This document shows positions 6,583 to 13,806 of a DNA stretch of 13,806 bases, one piece after another (the first letter of the stretch is position 1; the number at the start of each line of letters is the position of its first letter). The stretch is from contig CALCCV010000219.1 of assembly GCA_937900305.1 (NCBI GenBank), positions 1-13,806 of the forward strand, read 5' to 3'. Source of the stretch: an uncultured Pseudobdellovibrionaceae bacterium (GTDB lineage Bacteria > Bdellovibrionota > Bdellovibrionia > Bdellovibrionales > Bdellovibrionaceae). The notes beneath the pieces are model-generated. The model made no database searches and was not told the origin of the DNA. It saw nothing but the letters and a program-made list of their open reading frames with translations. Position numbers and translations under genes: made by a program.

Positions 6583-9500
6583 TTGCGCAAAATCAAAAAT
6601 GATAAAGGTGAGTTGGACACACTCCTCGAGGTGACGCCCAGTTTGAACGAGGCTGACGAATTTGGTCAAGTTCACTCCGTCCTGGCGCCGAAGGGCACCA
6701 CGATTCAAGGAACTGTGCTTTTGCAACTTTACATCGAAAAATTTGATTTCTCATTTTCGGGCCTTATTTACGACGCCAACCAATTGGCAAAACCAACGTT
6801 CTTTTCGACCTTAACGTTCGAACTGATCACCAAATATCCCAACAAGAGCCCCCTCAGTTACGACAACAAAAAACTGCAGACTTTAGAACAATACATCGCA
6901 AGCGCTGGACAAGCTAAAATCGACTTATTTGGTTTAACGACCGCCGAAAATCCTCACGTGGTTCTGAAGTTCTTAAAAAATTCCCTTTCGGTGGACCTTG
7001 AATTTCTTCGACTGGCCAAGGAGGCCGGCATCGAATTCAACTATGACAATCAAGGACTCGTCAATGCAGCCCCCTACCCATTTGGCCTTCCGAATTCACC
7101 TCCGCGAATTGACGAAGCCCGCAGCACGCCATTTGGCAATCTGAGTGCCAAAGAAACTGTAAAATTCAAGGTCAAGATGGAAGCTTCAGATCCTGACTTC
7201 GACAAAACCTTTGTATTGTGGACTCTCGAAGGGGAACCCGTCGTTCGAGGCGCAAAGGAGTTCAGCTGGATTCCCGACTTTGAAGACAGCCGCTCAGCTC
7301 CTTACAAGTTGATCGCCACCGTCTCTGACGGGGGGATCACCTCTGCAGCCGCGTGGGACATTTACGTCACCGACACCAATCGAATGCCCACCCTTGAAAA
7401 AAATTGTCCAGCCGAAGTGAAAGAGGGTGAGACCTGGAAGTGCACGATCACGACCTCTGATCCTGACGGAGATCCACTGTTTGGCAAATTGATTCCAGGG
7501 GGGTATCTCAATGCCATTCCGAAACTTTCGGGAAATGCTGTCGACGTCGAAGTGGCGGGTTCTTCTTTTGAAATCATTTGGAAGCCCGACAACAAAGACT
7601 TTGTAAATCAATTTCAAAACATCGTCCTGCAGATTGACGATCACAAACAGGGAGTCGTGCAAGACGCCACGACGGTTAAACTTTTCAGTGTCAATAGCCC
7701 GCCCCAAATTTTACCGGACTTATCGGGCAACCCTCTTCGATTTTACGACCCCTCGAATCAAGGAGATGCCCGTGAGCTCGACAACATGGCCTGCCTGAAT
7801 CGGGACGAAGACAGCAAAGTCGCAAACAAAAAATTTCTCTATCGCCTCTATGTCATCGACCCCGACAACACGGGCTCAGTGACAAACGACGATCTTCATT
7901 CCGTCAAAATTTCAGGCACGCTCAGCAGTTCCTTCAAACCCGAGCCCGCCACCCCGTTAAATGCCAATCGCGTAAAAACCTCCCTTGTTCAAAATGGAGT
8001 GACTTACCCGGCCACACTTTTTACGTTTGCTTGGCAACCAAGTGCGTTGACCAAATCAGGTTCGGTTGCCCTCACGGTTTCTGATGATCAAGGAGGTATT
8101 GGCAATCCCGTTCAAGTGAACCTCAATGCGGTCGATCGTGCGGTCCTGCCCTGTCCCCAAAATCGGTCAGGGACCATCAATATGACCAACACCTTTCAGA
8201 CGCCAACGGTTATCCACAGTGTCGTTTACGACGAAGAAAAGGACAGCCCCGATGTTCCGCTCTTGCAGGTGGAGCCAACCCTGCCGGCAGGCGACGCTTT
8301 TTTCACAGCATCTATGTACATCATGGATTCTTTTTCTAACGACGCCGTGGTTTTTAAGAAAAATTTTTATGAGACGACTTACAAATACTATCAAGACAGA
8401 GCCGATGCCAGCTTGAAGCTGCGATCAAGCCTGCAAAGCCTCTACGCGGGCGTGGTCATGATCACGCGTTCGACCTGCACCGCCAGTAACGCCGTCATCA
8501 ACATTCCCTTGGGTACCGCCTTCAAATCAATTTATACGGCGAGCCCCTATGTGCCTCGGGTCACATATGCGACCGCCATCGGTGCGACGCTGGACACTTT
8601 GGATTGCTCCGTCGTGATTCCTTTGAACGCCACCAATCGGGTCGCCGCCGCGGGCACTCTCAGCAGAATTAGCCCCGCCATTGCGGGCCTTTCGGTGACC
8701 AACTTAACTTCGTTTGATGACCAAACGGCTGCGGCCATTACAGTTCGATTTTCACGAGCCTCCTCAGCCACCGCCCTGACAATTCCGAAACTCACCACGG
8801 TCCGTAGCGATGAAGCTGGTGGAGCGGAGTCTTTTGTTTACGTCGTTCCCGCTGACATCGTGATGCCGACGACTGGTCCAACAAGTTTGTCAGTCGATGT
8901 CCGAGTGGCCCGTGATTTCAACAAAGGAACCACGCAAACTTTAACCAATGCACTCACCACATACGACGCGAAAGCCGTTCGTTCACCCATCATCGCGAAC
9001 AAACTGACGTGGGTGAATGCGCCCATCGCGGGTGTCACAATAAAAAACCCTGTGGAAATATTTCCTCGCAAAGACATTCCCGGCGACTGGTTTAACAACC
9101 AAGGCGGCGACGCCACCTACAGATTGGTGGCTCGAGGTTTAGACCCGCAAACTCCGGCGGCTGATTCAAGCCTGCTGATGGCGGCCCAGTACCTCCAATC
9201 CGGATCTGAAGCAGCCGCTACAATCACATCGCGCAACCAAACCGGCTTTGCCAATGTTCGCGTTCGCAATCCCCTATTTTCAAATCCTCTTTATGGCACC
9301 GTCGAATTTTATCGGACGGTCAACGGGGGCAATATCAATATCGTCGCCGGTCTTATCATTTCAACCGCAGATCGAAAGCTTTACAAAGTTCTCACTGCGG
9401 GTGTACTTGGTGCCGCGAACACCATTCGTTTGCCCGTCACACGTTTTTACGAAACAAGTTATGCTCCATTTGCTCAGACGATCAATGTCTTGCTCAGAGA

Positions 9501-12500
9501 CATGAACAGAACCGCCCGAATGGTGAACACCACTTTCAGTTGGGCGATCAACCAAGTTGAAACTGAAATGCCGATGCAAGCGAGCGACAATGTCTCCAGT
9601 CCATTTGAACCACTGGCGCCCACAGATCCGTTCGATCGGTTCACTTACCAGGTCCTGCCATTCGACGCCAATGACAACACACCGACGGGACCCTACTCAT
9701 TGTGCCGCAATCCTTTGCCCGCCGCCTGTGTCCCGTGCACAGATGGAACTCTCGCAAACATTAGTCACGAAGATTCTCGATTTTGTTATCTGCGCTTCAC
9801 TCCGGCGGTCCTCGATATCGCCGAAGGTTTTGCTTTCAATATTCGGGTGACCGAAAATCTGACAGGCCCAACAAATCTGAAAAATTCCTTTGATCAAACG
9901 ATTTTAGTCAACGTTCGAGAGACCAACGTGGCGCCCACTATGACAAACGCGGCAGGGACTGCGTTAGCTACCGGCACGGCCTCTGTCACGACAAACACAC
10001 TAGGAACCGCCACCGAAGGCTTGCTCAGTCAATTTCAAATTTACGCCACAGATCCCAACAAATCGACGGACTTTAAAACAATTGGCTTTGAACTTGTGCC
10101 GAACGTTTATCATCTCAAAACTGGGAACACCGGATTAAAACCAATTCCACCCGGAATGAAGATCACCAACGTGGTCAATACGTTCAACGCCAGCGGCATT
10201 AGCACCAATGCCTCGGCCGTTCTTGAGTGGACTCCGACGGACGAAGACGCCAAAAGGTTTTCTTCGACCGAAGGGTTCGTCGTCGGAATCAAAGCTTATG
10301 ACTCTCCGGGAAATCCAGGCACACGCTTGAGCAAAATCCACTACTTTAAAGTTTTTTTGAAAAACACCAACTCGACCCCCGAAATTGGCCTCATCGGCGA
10401 CGCCACAAAGAACAATCAATTTACAGTTTTGGCTGACACTTATTTTAGCGCCAACTTTCGCATCTCAGATCCAGACGCCTATACTCCAGTGCTAGGGACA
10501 TTCGTGACAACGGTAAATCCTTGCCTCAACTTCGATGGAACCCAAAAACGAAATCCCCTTTTCGACGCGGTCGCGGCCACCCCCACATCTTGCCACATGA
10601 CCGGAGCAACATGGAGCACCGGCACTTACGATCCCAATTATCAAAAAAATAAAAACGTTGGCGTTCCCACTTGTCGATCTGGCGCCAATGAAGATTTGCT
10701 CAATCAAGATCTCGCCGTTCCCAAAATTAGCTTAGTGGGAGGCCCCTATCTAGATAATTTAAAAATAGCTTATGATTACAAATTTGAGTGGTGCCCCCAA
10801 CAGGGTCAGACCGGCTCCTACCAAATCAATTTGTCGGCTCTCGACAACGGCGACCGATCCGTTGCAAATCTTTTGGCCCCGCCAAAGTCCGGCTCGAGCA
10901 GTGTGAACCTCACCGTGATTTCTCCGGTTCATTTGATCAGTCCTCGATTGAATCTCAGCGGTCAACCCGAACACTATCTGCATCAAACCGCCGCGCGGGT
11001 GGGTGATGCCACGATGAGATATCAAACTTTGGTTTCAAACTCGAAAGGGAATCCTCTGATTTACCGAATCCTCAATGCACCTAGAGCTTGCGGCGTAGAT
11101 GGAGGAGTTTGCATTAGTTCGACCGGCCTCATCACCTGGAATCCTCTGCGCGATGATATATCCGACACCGACCCCGCTTCCCTTCGACGAATTGAAATCG
11201 AAGTTGAGGACTCCGTCACTCACGAAAAAGATCGTGCTCACTTTTATTTGTCCGTTCAAGATCCGAGTTTGGCACCCTATGAGCAAACACCGCAAATCGA
11301 TTCACGATCCCCGAACGCTGACTTCTCCCTCCCTGAAATGAGTAGCTACACTCTGTCGGTCACAGCCAGCGACCCCAATGTCGAAGATATTTTGCACTAC
11401 ACTTGGTACGTTGACGGCGTCGTTCAATATGACGAAGGAAGTAGTTTTTTATATCGCACGAGCTTCTCCGACGGAAGCATCGACACCGACGGGGCTGGTC
11501 CACTGTTGGCCGGACAACACAAAATCCAAGTTGTCGTTAACGACGGCAACTACCAAGTTAGCACCAGTTGGACCGTCAGCGTGACCAACACCGTCGTCGC
11601 ACCAACGATGATTTTTGATTTAGCCAGTGAACGAAAGGCCATGGACCCGTCAGAGAGCTTTCAGAACTTTCAATGGGGCTACGAGTTCGTCGACAGTTCG
11701 CTCTTGCAAATCGGCAGTATCGACAGTCTCGTTTTCACCGGAACCTACAAACGTGAAAACTTAAAGAAAAATTTTCTATGGTCACTCGATTTTTTAAACG
11801 GGACACTTTCAAAAACGGGGCACTATCAAGGGGTCGCCAGCTGGAATTTCTTTGATGGGCTTTATTGGTCCAGCGGGCTCGACACTCAAAAGCTGTCTTA
11901 TAAAAAAGATGTCGCCACTCAGTCGATGGAGTTCTACGTCACTGGTCAAACCAGTCGCTACGGACCCTTTTCGACAACAATCGACGCGGACCGATTATTT
12001 GGTGACCTGACCAAATATCGTTCCCCCCTCGATGACTCTGACAAATGCTCGCCGTGCGATCGTCCCTTGAATCTCAATCCCTCTTCCGCTCACGGCTTTC
12101 AAACTCAAATTGGCAACGTCGGATATTATCTTGATGCGAACGGCAAAGATCTGTACTGGGACATCAATTCGAACACATCCAGCAAACTGCTTTTTAAATC
12201 TTTTGCCGCAGGTGAATCCGTCGGCGGCTTGGTTGTAAATCCCCGCACCAACCGTCTGTTTGTTTCCATTTTTGATGGAACCGCCGCCAATAATAAGATC
12301 TACGTTTTTGATGTGGCCCCCACTCTCGCCGCGACACCGACCTCACCCACTCAAGTCGGCATCATTGACGTGGCTGGCGCACACCCGCTCGACGCCACGA
12401 TTCCATCTTTACCCACGACTCTTGCCCTTGATCCCACCTATTCGGCATCACCCGCGAGAGAAAATCGAATATTTGGTTTCCTCAAAGGCACCGGCGGAGT

Positions 12501-12810
12501 TGTGACTTTTGTCGACGCCATCGCAACCGTTCCCACCACGGCCATAAGATTATTCGTCGGAGCCGGCGTAATTAGCCCATCATTCTCTGACACCCTTAAC
12601 CAAAGTTCGCGAATGCTTTTTGACCAGAGGTCCGATCTCATCTTCGGCGTCAGCCGTGAGGGGCAGCAGGTGTTTTCTATTAATCCCATCACCCTTGATT
12701 ACAGTATGAATAGTATGCCGGCACCGATGGATTCATTCCTGATATCTAAGGACACCGGGCTCTCCCTACTCATCGACAAATCCCGACTCCAAGTCTACCG
12801 TGCCAAGTAA
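6583..12810 (+). CDS. Giant Ig/cadherin-like repeat protein with C-terminal propeller-like region (main part of frameshifted lipoprotein gene)
   Basis: The frame is open from 6532. TTG 6583 is only the first possible start codon, giving 2075 residues; with the leader at 6425 the intact product would be about 2128. Residues 1-170 (TTG numbering) are an unrecognised domain. Ig/cadherin-like domains about 95-105 residues apart then start near 171 (NSPPRI), 266 (NRMPTL) and 371 (NSPPQI), with DPD and DPDGD turns typical of calcium-binding cadherin-like or He_PIG-type folds. Further similar starts lie near 1115 (NVAPTM), 1263 (NSTPEI) and 1568 (TPQIDS). Residues about 540-1110 are beta-rich and not assigned. 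From about 1838 to the end, repeated strands such as TNRLFVSIF and NKIYVFDV suggest a YVTN/NHL-like propeller. This architecture suits a long surface stalk with a terminal binding head. The function is inferred; no catalytic motif is visible. It is the last gene of the likely operon, 20 nt after the FG-GAP lipoprotein. Confidence 0.88.
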   Translation: MRKIKNDKGELDTLLEVTPSLNEADEFGQVHSVLAPKGTTIQGTVLLQLYIEKFDFSFSGLIYDANQLAKPTFFSTLTFELITKYPNKSPLSYDNKKLQTLEQYIASAGQAKIDLFGLTTAENPHVVLKFLKNSLSVDLEFLRLAKEAGIEFNYDNQGLVNAAPYPFGLPNSPPRIDEARSTPFGNLSAKETVKFKVKMEASDPDFDKTFVLWTLEGEPVVRGAKEFSWIPDFEDSRSAPYKLIATVSDGGITSAAAWDIYVTDTNRMPTLEKNCPAEVKEGETWKCTITTSDPDGDPLFGKLIPGGYLNAIPKLSGNAVDVEVAGSSFEIIWKPDNKDFVNQFQNIVLQIDDHKQGVVQDATTVKLFSVNSPPQILPDLSGNPLRFYDPSNQGDARELDNMACLNRDEDSKVANKKFLYRLYVIDPDNTGSVTNDDLHSVKISGTLSSSFKPEPATPLNANRVKTSLVQNGVTYPATLFTFAWQPSALTKSGSVALTVSDDQGGIGNPVQVNLNAVDRAVLPCPQNRSGTINMTNTFQTPTVIHSVVYDEEKDSPDVPLLQVEPTLPAGDAFFTASMYIMDSFSNDAVVFKKNFYETTYKYYQDRADASLKLRSSLQSLYAGVVMITRSTCTASNAVINIPLGTAFKSIYTASPYVPRVTYATAIGATLDTLDCSVVIPLNATNRVAAAGTLSRISPAIAGLSVTNLTSFDDQTAAAITVRFSRASSATALTIPKLTTVRSDEAGGAESFVYVVPADIVMPTTGPTSLSVDVRVARDFNKGTTQTLTNALTTYDAKAVRSPIIANKLTWVNAPIAGVTIKNPVEIFPRKDIPGDWFNNQGGDATYRLVARGLDPQTPAADSSLLMAAQYLQSGSEAAATITSRNQTGFANVRVRNPLFSNPLYGTVEFYRTVNGGNINIVAGLIISTADRKLYKVLTAGVLGAANTIRLPVTRFYETSYAPFAQTINVLLRDMNRTARMVNTTFSWAINQVETEMPMQASDNVSSPFEPLAPTDPFDRFTYQVLPFDANDNTPTGPYSLCRNPLPAACVPCTDGTLANISHEDSRFCYLRFTPAVLDIAEGFAFNIRVTENLTGPTNLKNSFDQTILVNVRETNVAPTMTNAAGTALATGTASVTTNTLGTATEGLLSQFQIYATDPNKSTDFKTIGFELVPNVYHLKTGNTGLKPIPPGMKITNVVNTFNASGISTNASAVLEWTPTDEDAKRFSSTEGFVVGIKAYDSPGNPGTRLSKIHYFKVFLKNTNSTPEIGLIGDATKNNQFTVLADTYFSANFRISDPDAYTPVLGTFVTTVNPCLNFDGTQKRNPLFDAVAATPTSCHMTGATWSTGTYDPNYQKNKNVGVPTCRSGANEDLLNQDLAVPKISLVGGPYLDNLKIAYDYKFEWCPQQGQTGSYQINLSALDNGDRSVANLLAPPKSGSSSVNLTVISPVHLISPRLNLSGQPEHYLHQTAARVGDATMRYQTLVSNSKGNPLIYRILNAPRACGVDGGVCISSTGLITWNPLRDDISDTDPASLRRIEIEVEDSVTHEKDRAHFYLSVQDPSLAPYEQTPQIDSRSPNADFSLPEMSSYTLSVTASDPNVEDILHYTWYVDGVVQYDEGSSFLYRTSFSDGSIDTDGAGPLLAGQHKIQVVVNDGNYQVSTSWTVSVTNTVVAPTMIFDLASERKAMDPSESFQNFQWGYEFVDSSLLQIGSIDSLVFTGTYKRENLKKNFLWSLDFLNGTLSKTGHYQGVASWNFFDGLYWSSGLDTQKLSYKKDVATQSMEFYVTGQTSRYGPFSTTIDADRLFGDLTKYRSPLDDSDKCSPCDRPLNLNPSSAHGFQTQIGNVGYYLDANGKDLYWDINSNTSSKLLFKSFAAGESVGGLVVNPRTNRLFVSIFDGTAANNKIYVFDVAPTLAATPTSPTQVGIIDVAGAHPLDATIPSLPTTLALDPTYSASPARENRIFGFLKGTGGVVTFVDAIATVPTTAIRLFVGAGVISPSFSDTLNQSSRMLFDQRSDLIFGVSREGQQVFSINPITLDYSMNSMPAPMDSFLISKDTGLSLLIDKSRLQVYRAK

Positions 12811-12820
12811 AAACTGGCAC
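12800..12820 (+). terminator. Possible hairpin at the end of the operon
   Basis: GTGCCA pairs with TGGCAC across a nine-base loop that includes the stop codon at 12808-12810. Only three T residues follow closely, so this is a weak candidate for an intrinsic terminator. Confidence 0.25.
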
Positions 12821-12872
12821 ACTTTGATGTTGATCCTTGAGCATCGATTTTCGATTACTGGTGAATCATTTT

Positions 12873-12897
12873 AGCTGGTGGAGATCTTTCTCCAGCT
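12873..12897. repeat. Intergenic inverted repeat
   Basis: AGCTGG at 12873-12878 pairs with CCAGCT at 12892-12897. An alternative inner stem is TGGAGA at 12879-12884 with TCTCCA at 12889-12894. It lies between the two convergent genes and has no clean T-tract on either side. It could be a weak bidirectional terminator, or part of the insertion sequence's end. Confidence 0.45.
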
Positions 12898-12905
12898 TGT
12901 GGAAT

Positions 12906-12925
12906 AAAAAAGTAGATCCTGATCT
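12906..12925 (-). terminator. Weak terminator candidate after the transposase gene
   Basis: On the - strand, AGATC and GATCT arms two bases apart overlap the last base of the transposase stop codon. They are followed two bases later by six T residues. The stem is very short, so this is tentative. Confidence 0.25.
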
Positions 12926-13806
12926 TAACGCGCGGGATTCCAGATCACGTATCCATTGTGATATTCGGCGTAGATCTGAAGGATGGCCGCCAGAATTCGC
13001 GGGCGCTTAGTCGTGCACCAATTCCTTCTGTGCAGTCGTTTGACGTTATCTCTGAACATCGCACACGTGTGATTGAGGCTAAAGAGCGGATCTTTGCCAA
13101 TCTTCTTTAGCTCCCCTTGTCCCGTCACCGCAGCCCTGCGGCTCTCGTAGGTCACATGTTTACACTGTGGAAACGTCATTCTCACATCCGATGGGTAATG
13201 GGGATTTTCATCTGATTTGATGATCACGGTTTCTTCGGTCAGCGGCTTGACGTCCTCTAGCAGAGATCGTCTGGCGGGACCGCGTTCGTCCGGGCGAAGT
13301 CCATATTTCTTTCTCGAGATGGCAGCAAGCGGTCCTTTGGCCGGCATTCGTGACACTTTGAAACTCAGGATTCGACGCGTGTGGGTTTCGACCGCCACGG
13401 TGATTGACAACGGTTTGCATTTTGTATGCTCTAGAGTCTCCATGTCATCAAATTGAATCTCCACGGCCTTGGTCGACTTTAGATTTCTGGCGTCAAAGCT
13501 GAACTTGGCCATCCGAGCGAGAAATAAAATTTTTCGCTCGACGGTCTTTCGGTGAATCCGAACACGGCGAGCAATTCGGCGTTGCGAGGCGCCGTCACAG
13601 AGTCGCTCGCCCACATCTGTATTACATTGCCGCTTATTTTGTGCGTAGCAGGGATCAAAAGTTGCTTCAGAAAACGTTCGGCGACAACTCAAACACCGAA
13701 ATCGAGCGACCGTCACCCGATCAGATTTGCGAAAATAGGTGCCAAAGCAAACCGAAGTCGCCCGAAGGTCGGCCCGTTCAAACTCTGGAGGTGGGCAATG
13801 AGGACA
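12925..13806 (-). CDS. IS1/IS1595-type transposase with zinc ribbon (5' end just outside window)
   Basis: The frame is open from the right edge of the window to TAA at 12925-12927, giving 293 visible residues. GTG 13716 is internal, because the 30 codons before it encode CPHC, the first half of an N-terminal zinc ribbon whose second half (FRCLSC) lies at visible residues 36-41. A helix-turn-helix follows at about 72-96 (GASQRRIARR, then KTVERK). The DDE-type core then shows QFDDMETLEHTKCKP (aspartates near 120), IIKSDENPHYP (aspartate near 199) and SLNHTCAMFRDNVKRLHRR. The last segment aligns with the IS1-type C-terminal motif but has Asn (about 245) where IS1 has Glu. The ribbon, helix-turn-helix and DD(E/N) order matches the IS1/IS1595 superfamily, and about 300 residues is a usual length, so only a few codons are probably missing. 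It converges on the lipoprotein operon. Confidence 0.88.
   Translation of the reverse strand, partial: CPHCPPPEFERADLRATSVCFGTYFRKSDRVTVARFRCLSCRRTFSEATFDPCYAQNKRQCNTDVGERLCDGASQRRIARRVRIHRKTVERKILFLARMAKFSFDARNLKSTKAVEIQFDDMETLEHTKCKPLSITVAVETHTRRILSFKVSRMPAKGPLAAISRKKYGLRPDERGPARRSLLEDVKPLTEETVIIKSDENPHYPSDVRMTFPQCKHVTYESRRAAVTGQGELKKIGKDPLFSLNHTCAMFRDNVKRLHRRNWCTTKRPRILAAILQIYAEYHNGYVIWNPAR
12925..13806 (-). mobile_element. Partial insertion sequence, IS1/IS1595-like
   Basis: The transposase gene implies an insertion sequence whose promoter-side end lies beyond the right edge. The other end should fall in 12811-12924, but without the partner end the terminal inverted repeats and target duplication cannot be identified. 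The neighbouring lipoprotein gene ends normally, so the element does not interrupt it within this window. Confidence 0.6.

Overview
The window holds a run of very large secreted-protein genes on the + strand, followed by an inward-facing transposase gene on the - strand. I see no tRNA, rRNA, CRISPR array or metabolic genes. Lipoprotein signal peptides point to a Gram-negative-type envelope. Base composition is near balanced by eye. Very long FG-GAP and Ig-like lipoproteins beside a transposase fit Bdellovibrionota or a related former deltaproteobacterial lineage. That assignment is a judgement from gene style, not a proven placement.

Layout. (1) 2-1093 (+) is the C-terminal part of an FG-GAP beta-propeller protein cut by the window edge. 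(2) 1080-6404 (+) is a complete 1774-residue lipoprotein. It has a signal peptide, two fibronectin type III-like domains, a linker region and fourteen FG-GAP-type repeats with calcium-loop motifs. (3) 6425-12810 (+) is a lipoprotein gene of about 2128 residues with cadherin/Ig-like domains and a C-terminal propeller-like region. It is broken near its 5' end: the signal peptide with lipobox lies in one frame (6425-6562) and the whole mature protein in another (open from 6532, first start codon TTG at 6583). (4) 12811-12924 is a short intergenic stretch with several small inverted repeats. (5) 12925-13806 (-) is an IS1/IS1595-type transposase running off the right edge.

The first three genes overlap by 14 nt or sit 20 nt apart, with no room for internal promoters, so they look like one operon. 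The first two are paralogues sharing an extended repeat unit of about 100 residues, paired cysteines in the loops, and similar C-terminal endings. The inferred picture is an outer-membrane-anchored, calcium-dependent adhesion or surface-structure module: two propeller proteins plus one long Ig-like stalk. Nothing in the window shows the ligand, the secretion route or a regulator.
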